Shown here one piece after another: positions 12,001 through 24,121 of a stretch of DNA of 64,000 nt. A program made the position numbers and the translations under genes. Origin of the DNA: Toxonevra muliebris. Taxonomy: Eukaryota > Arthropoda > Insecta > Diptera > Pallopteridae. The stretch covers positions 139,456,998-139,520,997 of the forward strand of contig OY829326.1 of NCBI GenBank assembly GCA_963691655.1. Reading direction: 5' to 3'. The notes beneath the pieces were generated by a model. The model did not search any database, was not told where the DNA came from, and was given only the letters and a program-made list of their open reading frames with translations. Numbering within the stretch: position 1 is the stretch's first letter; every line of letters begins with the position of its first letter.

Positions 12001-14185
12001 AAAAAATTTGTTTTATTTTAAAACTAATTTGAGGTTTCTCAATTGAGTCATGAATTAAGGGACACTCTAACGTGCATATAAAATTTATATGTGCATATAT
12101 TATACATACATAATAAGGAATTAGAGTTGGCTTTCTTTGGTTTAGAGTCTGATCTATTACTTTAAGCATTGAAAAATAAGGCAAATGGATATAAGGGTCA
12201 CTGGAATACTTTCACATAAGGCTTCCGGATTTTAAATAACAATTTATAAATTTTCACTCCATTTTATTTTATATTTTTGAATATGTAAATATAAATATTT
12301 GAATGCGTGTCGTATTTCTACGTATATTTATATGCATACAGACGTATGCCAAAATATATACTACATTCAAGAAACGAATTATTCGATTAAGTTAATATGA
12401 CAAGCAAGAGAAAAATAGAAACAAAGAAAAGAAAGGCATGTCGGAATGTGTGCGAATGTATGTGTTAGGCCAACGAAGTTAAGTAGAATGATAGACACTC
12501 ACTTGAAAATCAAAGTTGAAGAAAAGTCTACAATACATAGTAAATATACAAGTGTGTGTATTTGGCAATTTGTTTGGCATACTGTCAAGAAACCCTGATT
12601 TTAAGTGTTTTCAGCAAGAGCAACTGTGTTTATTTTTTTTTTTTTTTTTATTTGTTCGCGACGAAACATAACCAACCAAAAAGTTGTATACGAAATATTC
12701 TTTTACATGTTGCAACTTAATAAAATGCAAATTGAGATTTGTTATTTTCGAGGAGAGGCACTTTTTATTCTTCTTCTTTTACTGCTGCTGCTGTTGCTGC
12801 TACACGTTTTGTCATTTTCTTTCTCTTCTTTCTTTGCGACTCGTAACTTTCTTCCATCAGCGCATCTATCTACTTTTATGCTGCAACAACGGCAAAAGTA
12901 TGAATGCTGTATTTACTCCCGCCATTCTCTTTTCTTCATCGTATAGTTAGTTGCTGATGTTGCCTTTGTTGTTGCTGTTTATATTATCTCAATCCTCAAG
13001 GCCATGAGCAAAAATGTAAAATTTTTTATTTCATAAATTTCGTGTTTTCGTTTTTTAATATTTTCTTCATCATTTTCTATTTTATTTTTTGTTTTCCTTT
13101 AACTTATGTGCATATATTTCGAAATATATTTGACATCGACCTAACCGCAGCGAAAAATAAACCGCCCCCACATTGACAATAACATTCGCACACACAAAAT
13201 TATATACAGGCTTACATACACTAGGCTATACAGATACACAAACACACACAGGCGCGCACACACAATCAAACAAGCGGCGCTGCAATGCCAAAGAAAGTTA
13301 GAAAGTGCATATATTTGGCATTTGTTTTAATACTTAAAGAAAGTATATTTGTATTCATTTGCACATTCATACATTCATATATATGTGTGTTTGTATGGAT
13401 ATTGTACGTATATAAAAAACATTCATTGCCAAATAAACAAAAGCAAACAAAAACTTGAAAAACATTGAACATTTTAAAATTGTTCATGCATAAACATAAG
13501 ATGGATCTACACTTTACAAATCAACACATATACAAATCTTGAAGCGGTCATAGTTTTTTCGGATTTTGGCATTAAGTATATATGGTATAAAAAGTTTTGC
13601 CACTAAGTGCCAATTCCACTCCAGAGGAAGCTGCTGAGTGAGCTCACTTTATACAGAGTTTGCAAATAATTTACTAAAAACTTTCTTACCTCAACTTGTA
13701 ATATTAAAGCAACTGAAGAGTTACTATCCTGACTTCTATGAATAAATCTAATTGGTAAATAGAATATTGATGTGGTTAAATGCCTAGGAAAGCCAGATAT
13801 TTACTTTATTATCCTCTACGTAATTTTAGGTGGTGTAGGATAAGTTGAGGTTTGAGTAGTAATTTGCAGGGTTTGAAGTCCCTTTATTTAAAAAAAAAAT
13901 CTTCTAATATGATGGAACTACACCAGTAGTTATTGAAAATATTGCACAATGGTCGTGACAGAGTTGATGGACACTTTTTAATAGATATACTACTAAACTC
14001 TTTAAAAAAGCACGATCTAAATAAAATATATTTCAGAAAGTGGCGGGCTTTGAAACTTTGGTAAAGTATCTTTCCGGATAGGAATAACACCTTAAGATGC
14101 CTTTCACAAAATATTTTTTAAAAAAATTTTGATTTTTTTTTCAGTTATTAACTGCATGGTTTTGGTCTCAAAAGCTTCTTAATGT
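12001..14185. other. AT-rich stretch, nothing recognised
   Basis: It holds T-tracts (12635), a CTGCTGCTGCTGTTGCTGCT run (about 12782), and CA-rich microsatellites (13190-13262). The 113-codon frame at 12605-12946 is a low-complexity translation of T- and CTG-runs, with no domain. Confidence 0.5.
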
Positions 14186-14450
14186 GTATAAAGACTCGTT
14201 AGGTGATAGATATGCTTACTCTGATCCGAAAAAAACAGTACAGACACAAAGAAAGTGGTCTACCGTCTCTTCCTCCAAACCACAGCTGTCTGTTAGACGC
14301 TTCGAGATAACAGGTAACATGGTATTTGTCTGTCTAAAGCCTCTCAGTTCCTCCCACTTACGATTGTGGGTCGAATCGACCCACTCATTAACGGTGGTTT
14401 TGATGGCTGACGACGAAGAGACTACAGTTTCTGGGCCCAAGAAACCAGTT
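14186..14450 (-). mobile_element. Non-LTR retrotransposon C-terminal fragment
   Basis: The minus-strand frame contains NEWVDSTHNRKWEELRGFRQ, TMLPVISKRLTD and EEETVDHFLC. It closely matches the plus-strand element at about 49440-49600 (NEWVDLTYNCKWEELRGFRQ), so both belong to one LINE family. Here the stretch between the two conserved parts is deleted. It is a short dead fragment. Confidence 0.75.
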
Positions 14451-14752
14451 TTTGAACCCTTTCTTGCAGATTAATTTCCTGCATGTCTGTTCACCTTGCT
14501 CGTGTCACTTTCCGTTCCAAATAAATTGGTGAATTTACCAGATGTAACTTAAGGAGTGAATTTTCCAGGGACAGTTTCCGTAGCTCAACAAATCATGACC
14601 CTACAAGAACTGAATCAAAATCGATGAATATGATGCGTTGCAAAAACACAACGCTTGGCCTTAATAATATACAAAATTTATAGCTTTGGTTGAATCTGAA
14701 AAGACAGCAATAAAAAACGAAAATCAGCTGCTTGTGACATATGTATGTACAT

Positions 14753-16017
14753 TAGTGTCCGACCGAAGGTGATTTTTTGGCCGAAGTCGAAGACCGAAGG
14801 ATTTTAAAATATAAAAAATAAAAATCTGAAATTAAATTTTTTCTACCTATGTATTTGCAAACATATACAGAAAAATATAATAGTAGATACTCCAAATAAA
14901 AAACTGACCAGTAGCACTAAATAACTGTTCTTTGTCGAAGGAGCTGACAAATATTATTTATTTCAAGAATCATTTAAAAATTTGTTTATGTCAAAATATA
15001 CAGTTACATCGACTGAAGAACGACTGTCGTTCAACGACTTCTGTGTCAAAAGATAAGTTGGCCGATTTCTGCCATGATTCTGCTTATCTAAAATCAAAGA
15101 TTGAATCAGCGTATCAATCGATAGACCTGTAGCCGGAACCAGAATTAACTCTCTAGTTCCCAAATTTTTGATTGATTTAAAAAAAATTGGGATTGATAAA
15201 TTTTAATGTAAAAAGCATAAATCTGATCTCAAAACACTAAAAAATTTAATGGGCGTGGTTTTATGAAGTCGGAAAAGTTGAATGCCTAAAAGTGTTTGTT
15301 GTTGAATAAACTTTTTATACATTTTTTTAAATAACTAAATATTTTGTATAAAAAATTTATATTCCTAGGTACTCACAGCTAGTATGACGAGAAGTATTTC
15401 ATTTATTTTTTTTTATTTTTAACTCAAATTCAAACAAAATAATTAATTTTATTGTTTTTGACAAATTTTGAACTTTGACTGTCGCTAACATCATAATAAC
15501 ACATCACATAAAGTTCAGATATGCATGACTGCAGTATCAGGGCTGTAAATTTCAAAGAATCCCTTTACACATATACAAAAAAAAGTTAAACGCCAGTAAT
15601 GGAAAATGTCGGCTTCTCTAACAATTCACGCTTCTTTTCAATACGCTTCAAGTCTTCCTTAAAAAGTAAAAAAGTTTGGCTGGCTTCTGCTGCCCTTAAT
15701 TGTATTAACTCCAGCAGGTTGTTCGTTAAAAAAAAAATCATCGATAATTGTTAAAAATGAAACAAGCAAACGGAGAAAATATAACACCAAAATAGTAATG
15801 TAAATACTTTATATAACCACTTCACATTTATTTATTTGTATCAATTTTTACTGCCAATTTATAGTAAAAATTATTATAAAATAAAATGCTTAGAATCTTC
15901 GGCTTCGGCAAATACTTCGGCCAAAACTTCGGCCACTTTTTGCCGAAGCCGAAGGTGCAATTTTAGGCCGAATAGCCGAAGAATCGAAGCCGAAGCCGAA
16001 TAATCGGTCGGACACTA
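14753..16017. mobile_element. hAT-superfamily element with 8-bp target duplication
   Basis: The ends are perfect 14-bp terminal inverted repeats, TAGTGTCCGACCGA and its complement. They are flanked by an identical 8-bp duplication, ATGTACAT (14745-14752 and 16018-16025). An 8-bp duplication is the hAT signature. Both subterminal regions are arrays of the word CCGAAG/CTTCGG. The 1,265-bp interior has no full transposase. A minus-strand segment near 15590-15720 reads ELIQLRAAEASQ and then EDLKRIEKKRELLEKPTFS before a stop, which looks like an eroded coding end of unknown identity. The element is non-autonomous. Confidence 0.9.
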
Positions 16018-16025
16018 ATGTACAT

Positions 16026-16400
16026 ACATATATACAGCCGAGACCATAAGTATTAGGTACTCCTAATTAATCAAAATATCTAAGTGTGCATTTCTTTTAG
16101 GCAAGCGCAAAAATTAAATTGGTAATTTATAGAGTAATATTTTTTATGAGCAAGTTATTGGTCCATCCCTTGTTCTTTTATACTTGCAGCTTCTTTTCGT
16201 TGCATTGATGATATTAAATTGTAGTACACTTCTTCTTTTATTGCACTACAGCCCATAGATTACAAGACTCGAATGTAGTATTCACTGTTTTTGTGACCCA
16301 CACAAACAATCTTTTTGCCCACACCGGAGGCTGCTATGATTTCTCAGATCATAATGCTGACACCCTCATGCTTTACAGTGCAACCAGGGTGTCAAAGACC
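16026..16400 (-). mobile_element. Tc1-like transposase remnant
   Basis: Minus-strand frames resemble pieces of Tc1-like transposase. TVKHEGVS is followed by AASGVGKKIV, then after a deletion comes a C-terminal-like SSMQRKEA stretch. The usual pattern TVKHGGGS...W GC..A.GVG is known for the family. Stops and an internal deletion make it dead. It starts directly beside the hAT target duplication. Confidence 0.5.
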
Positions 16401-16639
16401 TAACAAAATACTAATAGAAAATTGAAGAATTTACTATACAATAATTTTTTCCAGTGGAAACATATTGAGGGAAACAATTTTTTTTACTTATAAGGAAATT
16501 AGTAGGCTCGTGCGAACTTCCTTTATCCTAACCACACGTGTAGTTACATAAACCTGAACTGCAAGTATTTAAAATGTCTTATCTTATTTTCGGTGAATAT
16601 TCCTGTACTATTATTGATTGGTTAATTGATTAGTATGGG

Positions 16640-17560
16640 TGACATGTACTGCGGCCTTAAAGATCTATTGTACCCCGATAGTAGCTTTGGCTATAAGCTG
16701 TCAGATAAGCTGATGAATCTCAGTAGCTGATGTGGCTTCAAGGCTATGATGTCCCTACTTTCTGGGTAATCTTTTCCGCCTGCGAGTGAGCGCCCTGCAG
16801 TGTATTGGGATATGTTCAGATGTTTTCTTGTCGTTTTGACAAATGTTATCTTGATTTATAACTAAGTTCTTCGTGTCCTGAGAGAATGCTCATGATTAGT
16901 CTAAGTTGGTTTTTCCTTAGCTTGAGACAAAGGGCTGCTCTTTTGAGGTCTTTGTTCTCAATAAGTAGCTTTGATTGTCTAAAACTTTGGGAGGAGTGCC
17001 CAGTCGAATGACTTGCTTTCCCATTCCTCGTCTTTTAATGCACTTTTCATAGTTTGGATTCCTAAACCTACGATGGGTTCAGGACCAATGTATGTCTTGG
17101 CCGCTGCTTTCCTTGCTAGGTTGCCGGCTATATCGTTACCATTTATACCTGTATGCCCAGTTAACCCGAATAAGCTGATCTTATTTGTCTTGCCTTATGT
17201 GTTCAGGAGCTCTAGACATTCCCATACTTGTTTTGAGGAAATCTCAAAGGAGTCCTGGTCTCTGATAGCGGCTTGACAATCTGAGTGTATTACAATATCA
17301 TGCTTCTTACTAACACTCACGTTTCAGGTTGTACTGTGTACAGAGCCGTATGACAAGAATCTCCGCTTGGAAGATAATTGCAGTGTTTCCCTTAGACTTC
17401 GAGTGTTTAGTCTTGGGACCATGCATCCCTGCCCCAGTTCCTTTATCTGTTCTCTAGCCATCAGTGTTCTTTATAAGAGGTGTAGAACCTTTTGATGTCC
17501 CATTCCCTCCTAATACCTAGTATAACTTTGAAGGATTTCTCAAAGTTATATTTCTTGACC
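16640..17560 (-). mobile_element. Non-LTR retrotransposon remnant with RNase H domain
   Basis: Read on the minus strand from about 17330 it gives IHSDCQAAI, then SKQVWECLELL, then GHTGINGNDIAGNLARKAAAK and GPEPIVGLGIQT. This is the RNase H region of RNase H-bearing LINEs (catalytic D in HSDCQAA, late D in NDIAGNLA). The following C-terminal region is heavily frameshifted. Upstream RT parts are not recognisable. Confidence 0.75.
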
Positions 17561-17944
17561 ATGTCATCTCTTGGCAAGGTAGCTTGGGGTACTAGAGGTA
17601 CTTTCTAGCTCTTTACAGATAATGAGCTTCCTTTTGCCAGTTCCTTCCCTTCCTATACCCCTAACTGCCCTTTTGGAGGCAGTCTCTATTACTAGATGTA
17701 GAGGCGTGAGGTCTAATACTGTACTGTACTGTTAATGGAAACTTTTCAAGCTTTTGTTAAGCTATGACCTTGCCTAAATAACATCAAATACCAACTTATT
17801 TTCACACATTTTTATTTCTAGATCATTATTATTATTTAAAGTATGGGGCGACCTAAGCCCTAAGTTACTAAAGCAAGAAAGGAGGAAAGATAGCTAAGAA
17901 ACTATACCCTGGCCGAGAACCAAACCCTGATGTCTTGAGACAAG

Positions 17945-18150
17945 AATCTGATTATGGTTGGATCTACAGTTTAACGCTGGTTTCGAATGACGGGGGGCCA
18001 ATTTGTTATCACTTGAGGGTTTTGCCATTGCCTACCAGGATGTGTACTTATACACTTTCTCATAATTCTCATTCACTTCATATCGATAGTGAAAATAAAA
18101 ATGTTACGAGAATTAACCACTACACCAAGACGGGAATCGAACATGCAACT
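17945..18150 (-). mobile_element. tRNA-derived SINE, partial copy
   Basis: The body matches the other three copies: CTACAGTTTAACGC, a GTTTTGCCATTG stretch, and TATACACTTTCTCATAATTCTC. At the head end it carries the complement of a polymerase III B box (GGGAATCGAAC). The tail end is missing or diverged. Confidence 0.75.
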
Positions 18151-18249
18151 GCCTGTTTTTCAGTTTTCTATTTATGTTTTTAAGATTATTTTTAGAATAT
18201 ACTCACCAACAATTAAATAACATTTTCTAATTATATCTAATATCAGCTT

Positions 18250-18480
18250 GATTTCTTTTGTCCTTTAAACACACACACACACAGCCAAGCACATGTACAT
18301 ACACATAAATACTAATTTTGTTAAACGCTTCGTTAAATCATTAAACTCACATTTTGAATTGGCGCGCGTCGCCATGATCCGCCATAGAACACACATCAAA
18401 ATCCACAACATCATAATCAACATCGTCAGCGTCATCATCTTTGCGGTACCGGTTGTGTGTGTATGTGTGTATATATATGT
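18250..18480. repeat. CA/GT microsatellites
   Basis: An (AC)n run at about 18270-18286 and a (GT)n/(AT)n run at about 18450-18480 flank a short unremarkable stretch. Similar ATGT/ACAT microsatellites continue from 18600 to 18830. Confidence 0.7.
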
Positions 18481-18832
18481 ATCTACCAAGTATTAACATT
18501 AACATTACGTTGACGGCATAAACACTTGACATAATTTCATTATGTCTCTCTCATGTGCACATATTTTATTAACTCGTTTTTAATGCTTGTATAGACAGAA
18601 TACATACATACGTATTCACGTGCGTGTATATGTAAATGTATGGGTGCTTTGTTTATGTTGGTATGTGTATACATGTGGCTCTAATTTGCTATGATGGCAA
18701 GTAAGAAGAAAATTCATAACGTATTTTCTGTATATTTCAAATATGATGTTAATATATAGATACATATACGCATAGGTGCACATACATACATATTCATGTA
18801 TGTATAGTACGTGCATATCTATATATTTTATG

Positions 18833-18989
18833 CACTAGCGAATCCAAAGGGGGAGGGTTTGGTGTTAAAACCCCATCTTTTCCGATTAATAAGTTTAATC
18901 ATTGCTAATGAATCGAAAAAAAATGTTTAATGGGATCAATATATTAAAAGGCGGTTCCCCCCTTTCCGCAATCTCTGAGCCTGCTAGTG
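18833..18989. mobile_element. 157-bp hAT-like MITE
   Basis: It starts CACTAGCG and ends with CTAGTG, giving short inverted ends. The 8-bp flanks ATTTTATG and ATTGTATG differ at one base, consistent with an old hAT target duplication. The interior has G-rich and C-rich patches near the two ends. A related end sequence recurs near 61142-61147. Confidence 0.6.
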
Positions 18990-19856
18990 ATTGTATGTAC
19001 ATATGTATTAAGTATGTGTATATCTACTTACTTTCACGTATGTGGTTTTGAATTATGCACGCCTACTTGAGTGCACAGCAAACAACTCAATTTCTTTTAC
19101 TTTTTTTTTTTCTTTCTTACATGGTAAAGACTATGATGACTAAGTAAGTATATACATATAAATACATACAAGTACATATATATGCATTCATATATATATA
19201 CCTACATCAAGTGAAATGTCTTCTTCTTTCAGCGAGAATTTATTTATTTACGTTTTTTTTCTTCTTCTTCTTCTTTTGAGAATCTAATATGCAAATTTGA
19301 TATTGTTTAATTTTTAAATTATCTCATCTAAAACAAATAAATCTTTTTTCTTTTTTTTTTTTTTGTTTGTACTTTAACTTTTTTGTTGTAAATCTAATTT
19401 TACTTTAACATACAATTGGAACCCTATGTGATTGTAAAGTAATCAATCAAAATATTTTGTAAACAAAATAGAGGTTTTTGATCGAAAATCTAAAAGTGCT
19501 GTATAAATTGCATAAATTTATAACTAGACTTAGTCGAAAATAAAAGGAAAAATTCATACATAAAAAAATAGAAAAAAAGTAAATATATGAGTTGAATATG
19601 TTATGAAACTTTTTAAAATTTAGTTCGAAAATCACAAATAAAATTTCCAGTAAATTAAACTGAAGTTTACAAGTATTATGACGCAATCTCTATAAAATGC
19701 TAAAGGAGACTATAGAACACTATCAATGTGTCGAATTGACTGTCATTGTGATATCTTCATGTGTTACGAACCTCTATGAGACTGACGGCCTTGTCAAAGT
19801 CTTAAGCTAAAACCAGAAATGTAATGATAACACTGTTCTACAAATGGAAACTTTTG
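18990..19856. other. AT-rich stretch, nothing recognised
   Basis: Poly(T) and CTTCTTCTT runs (19256-19276, 19345-19365). No coding signal. Confidence 0.5.
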
Positions 19857-20402
19857 AAAACGAGCAGAGACGGAATGGATGCACTTAGGGTAATGGGGGG
19901 TCGCTGAGTCCGAATCCGTGGTCCATTTTGCTCTGCTACGTCACCATTTTTTTTATTGACCTCAAAATTTTTAAAATTGAAAAAAACAAAAATTAAAAAT
20001 GCAGTTCATATTTCTTTTTACAAAAAAATTTTTTTTTTTTTTTTTGGCTCAGCGACAATGTGCCATATGGCACCGCTAGGCATTACTAAGTTAAGCTAAC
20101 AACGAGATACAAGTGAACGATGATAACGAGGATGAAAAAAAATTCGATAAAATATGTTAATTAAAAAAAAAAATTTTTTTGAGTTAAAAAATAAAAAAAA
20201 ATCGAAAAATTTTTTTTTATAAAAATGGATGTTTTGATGAAAAAAAATATGAACTGTATTTTTAATTTTTTTTTTTTTCATTTTTAAAAATTTTGACGTC
20301 ACTAAACAAAATTGTGACGTAGGAGAGCAAAACGAACCACGGATTCGGACTCAGCTACCCCCTATTACCCTAAGTACACTTGTTCCGTCTCTGCTCATTT
20401 TT
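19857..20402. mobile_element. Fold-back element with about 170-bp inverted arms
   Basis: GAGCAGAGACGGAA at 19862 and its complement TTCCGTCTCTGCTC near 20384-20397 mark the ends. The homology continues inward through GAGTCCGAATCCGTGGT and ATGAACTGTATT-type sequence, so each arm is about 165-170 bp. The centre holds GTGCCATATGGCAC and GCTAGGCATTAC, which recur in complement near 51815-51860. No coding capacity. Superfamily unknown. Confidence 0.8.
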
Positions 20403-20419
20403 GGCTGTGTAACCACTGA

Positions 20420-21194
20420 GGGCCTTATTATGAACTGCGTTCGATCTGCGACTGTAATCGAATGCCTTGATCGAACGAATTTGAGTTTGGTATTATGACG
20501 TGCTTTCGACAGAGAATAGCGTTATTGTGCATTTCTCTCATTTTGGGTTATTTATGGTAGTATGTTTCTATCAGCTGATCATCGTTTTGAAAAATAAATA
20601 CGATTTGTTTAAAAATTAAGTAGAAAAAATAAGAACAAAATAGTTGACTATAAAGGAATTATGGTTCAACGATTCATCGGAGGAGAATGAAAGGTTGATG
20701 GAACTGGCCAAAAGTAGAAAACGATTAAGTGCAGCCTTTCGAAGAAGTTTTGCAATCTATAAAATTTGTGTACAGATTTCTACAGAACTTGCGACTGTCC
20801 AACGAAACGTTTGTGCATTTGATGATCATTACAGATGAACTGCTGAAGCAATTCCAAACATATTAAAATTGGAAACAGTTCTGCGATTGAGGAAATATCC
20901 TTTGCAATCAATGGATTTCCTAACTGCAATTTGTTGCTCACTACTTTAGACCTGCATAAAATTTACAACGTTTAAAATTAGTTTCTAGTCCTCAAAAAGC
21001 TAAAAAAATTGCAAAATACTTACATTTTTAATAATTACTACTTATCGAAAATAAAATTGTGTTCGACAAAAAATTCGATGCGCAACGAAAATTTTGACTA
21101 GGTTGCACTGCTCATAATAAGAATTTTACATTTGATATTCGATCTTCGAAAACCAGCAAAGTTCGAACGTCGAAAGCAGCTCATAATAAGGCCC
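20420..21194 (+). mobile_element. Harbinger-like element, TGA target duplication
   Basis: The 14-bp ends GGGCCTTATTATGA are perfect inverted repeats, flanked by a 3-bp duplication TGA (20417-20419 and 21195-21197). A 3-bp duplication is typical of PIF/Harbinger, though that group prefers TWA. The plus-strand frame at 20644-20838 reads ERLMELAKSRKRLS and then FAIYKICVQISTELATVQ. This resembles the N-terminal part of a Harbinger nuclease; a further piece with LETVLRLRKYPLQSMDF lies in another frame. Nuclease catalytic motifs are absent, so it is a decayed 775-bp derivative. Confidence 0.7.
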
Positions 21195-21470
21195 TGATAC
21201 TTTCAGCAATTTTTTATATTAGGAGTCGAGTCGTGCACAAAATACGTCAAGCAATTTTTGGCCATTTTTGGGAAATGAACCAACAACTTGGAGGAAAGAA
21301 AATTTTCTGGGAAATACTTTTCTCTGAAATCCTTGAGAGTTTAAGAATAAATACAATTTATTACTTTTAAGCACACCTCAAATTTCTTAAAAAAATCCAA
21401 AACTAAACGATTTTCTTCACACGAACGAGTTGCGAATTGCTTAATTTTTTTTCTTAATGGTTTTCACATA
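21195..21470. other. Short AT-rich spacer
   Basis: No gene or repeat recognised between the Harbinger-like element and the Tc1-like element. Confidence 0.4.
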
Positions 21471-22152
21471 CACTGCCGGTCAATGAAAAATAACGGATGA
21501 AAAATATTTCATATTACGCAAACAATATTTTTTAGCGGAATATTTAAAAAATGTTTAAATATGAACAATAGCTTGAAGTCTTTTAAACTTGCAATAGAAA
21601 TAGTTTGTACATCAAAGGTTTCATACAAATTTTAAAAAATAAAAGACTCTGACAACTCTAAATTTGAAAAGCCAAAAAATAGCAGCGCTTATATAAAAAT
21701 AAGGATAGGAACAATATTATGGAAACAACTTTCATGTTTCTACAAAGTAACCTTAAAATTTATTACTCTTATCACTTTTTTATAGTGAGCTAAGCTTCTG
21801 CATCTCCCTATAAATGCCATTCTATTATAACTGGAACACATAGATCTTCCAAAATTATTGGTATTATCTTGAAAATAACTTTTTCAATATCATTCGATAT
21901 GCTTTGAATAAAGTTCGGATCTGTAGATTAAGCAAAGAATAAGACCAATATAGTTGTAAGAAGTGATAATAGTAATTTTTGCCTAGCTGAAACTAGCCTT
22001 AGAACCAAACTAGTTTTTAGCATATTTTAGTCTCTGAATATATTTTTTAGAACCATGTGAATGTGAACCAAAAAAACTGAATCCTTACTGTCATCTGTCC
22101 AGAAAATATCTGCCAGGTTAGAATCTAAAAGCCACAATGTAACTATTCAAAA

Positions 22153-23900
22153 CAGTGGCGGATACAGGAAACATTTTTGGGGGGAGGAAATAAAAAATAA
22201 AAATTCTCCATATGAACCAAAACGTCCAAACGCTCGCTGTCGCGTTTTTTTTCTCAAAGGTATGGCCATGTGAAAACTTACAGGTACGTTACGCATTTAG
22301 GGGAACCCCTGATCTTGTAGCAAAGCATTTCACAATTTCTATGATCTTTTTCCAAGGTAAAGGATCGTGGAAAATATAACAATAGGATACATTTATTCAG
22401 TTTTCGGTTTTAGATTGGTTTATAACGGGTCTCGAGAATTAGTAGAGTTTTAAGAATAATTTAAGGTCGCTGATTCCTACCCTGTATTCAAATTTTCTCT
22501 TTCCTGTTGTGGGATTTTCTTTATATCGACCTGAAACCTATAATTCGGTTTTTTTGGTGGATTCAACTCTCTATCTTAGAGTAGAACTCGTTGAACTGGT
22601 ACTTGAGTCACGTATTTAAGAACTAAATCCCCGAAAAGATCCATTTTATTAGAACAATTCATTTGGACATTTTTTAAGAATTTAACCCCATCTTGGAATC
22701 GAACTTGAGGCAGATGGAACTCCAGTCAAGCACTCATCCACGAAGTAACTATTGTGAACGTCGTTGAGCTGTTTCTGAACTAGATTAGCAGCTTCTGTAA
22801 GAGATTAATTTGACGCTAAAATGGCAGTATCATCTGGATAAGTAGCTATAGACCATCAGTTTCAGGCAAGTCGCAGCTAAAAATCGAATAAAGAGCAGGA
22901 CCCACAATACTTCCCTGTGGTTCTGCGACTTTCACTTGACATTTGGCTGATGTTTCATCATTTACTTTGACATAGAAGTTTAAGACAAAGTAAAATGGAG
23001 CAGGAAGTAAATTTTTTAATTTGTATGACAGCCTTTGATGCCAAATTTTTTCGAACGCTTCTTGAATGTCCTAAAATATGACAGAGCAATTTTTTTCGCA
23101 TTCCAGAAAGTCATTGAAAATATTCTCTATGCGATGATATTGCTCAGGAGTACCGTGCTTATGACGATTAGAAATTCGGAACTAAATTCTTATTTTCTTG
23201 TATTAAGTATTAGCAATCTACTACTTCGAATATTTTCGAGAAGATTGCCAGCAAACTTATAGGTCTATATGAGGGCACTGAGTTTTCAGGTTCATTTGGT
23301 TTTGGTATCATTATTATTTCCGCACATTTCCATAGAGAAGGAAAGTGGTTTAATGAGCAAGATTATTCATCAATACATTTATTAGTGTAACTACAATTTT
23401 ATTCCAGAAGATCCCGAAGTGCTACCATATTATATATCATAGATCATTTTAAAGAGCTTGACGAGTAGGTTAGCCAAAAATTATCAGATTTAAGGCCAAT
23501 TCCAAAATATTAGCTTCGGAATTTTTTTGGAAATTCGCTCATTGAACAAATTGCAGTCATCGTTGTAAAAATCATTGCTTAAGCGGGAGTAAATAACAAA
23601 TGAGAGAGAGAGAGAAGACGTGAGTAACAAAACAAACACCAACGAGTAGTTTGGTTTTCCTATGATATTTTTTATTTCATAAAGAGATTGTTTGAGGAAA
23701 AAAATAGCCCCAGTTACTGGAGCCTTACCGACTAGTTATTCTTATAATTAAAAGTAAATTGTAATAACTAAAAACAACAATAACTAATTATGTTCTTGCA
23801 TGTTTAAATTATTAAATTTTTAAGTGTTTGAAAATCTTTTGCCGGGGAGGATATTTTCCCCTTTCCCGCCTCCACCCTCCTCCCCTTGTATCCGCCCCTG
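22153..23900. mobile_element. hAT-like element nested in the Tc1-like element
   Basis: It starts CAGTGGCGGATACAGG and ends with the complement of CAGGGGCGGATACAAGG. The flanks ATTCAAAA (22145-22152) and ATTCAAGG (23901-23908) match at 6 of 8 bases, consistent with an aged hAT target duplication. No transposase of its own is recognised. It contains a jockey-like RT fragment. Confidence 0.7.
22680..23470 (-). mobile_element. Jockey-like reverse transcriptase fragment (innermost)
   Basis: On the minus strand AEIIMIPKPNEPE leads to SYRPISLLAIFSKIFE. After a damaged stretch come LDIQEAFEKIWHQRL, a PQGSIVGPALYSIF-type motif, and a frame-shifted PDDTAIL, which corresponds to the catalytic ADDTA of jockey-clade RTs. 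The order and spacing fit one RT domain. Stops and shifts are frequent. No 3' tail was identified, so its ends are approximate. Confidence 0.85.
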
Positions 23901-24121
23901 ATTCAAGGTCAATATGGATATCAAAATGTACGCCGACGTAGGCTGTTCAAATTTAGTGTTGTCAGAGTTTGAAATATGTGTAAAATCTTTAACATATTTG
24001 TTGCAAGTATTAAAGACTTCAAGTTGTTTTTTATATATAAACCTTTTTTAATTATACCAATTGTTTGAGTAATATTAAATATTTTTCTCCCATTACTGCT
24101 ATTTCATTGACCGGCACTGTA

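Larger units (their letters stand above)
21471..24119 (-). mobile_element. Tc1-like element, outer shell of a nest
   Basis: It begins CACTGCCGGTCAATGAAA and ends with the complement of CAGTGCCGGTCAATGAAA. It is flanked by TA on both sides (21469-21470 and 24120-24121), the Tc1/mariner target. Minus-strand frames at about 21650-22110 resemble a broken Tc1 transposase, for example TDDSKDSVFFGSHSHGSKKY, where DESK..LFGSDGR.YV is the family pattern. A hAT-like element (22153-23900) is inserted inside, so the Tc1-like DNA totals only about 900 bp. Confidence 0.8.

Noticed and set aside
12605..12950. Two overlapping frames of 113 and 88 codons
   Set aside because: Driven by T-runs and CTG repeats; different frames are equally open and no motif appears.
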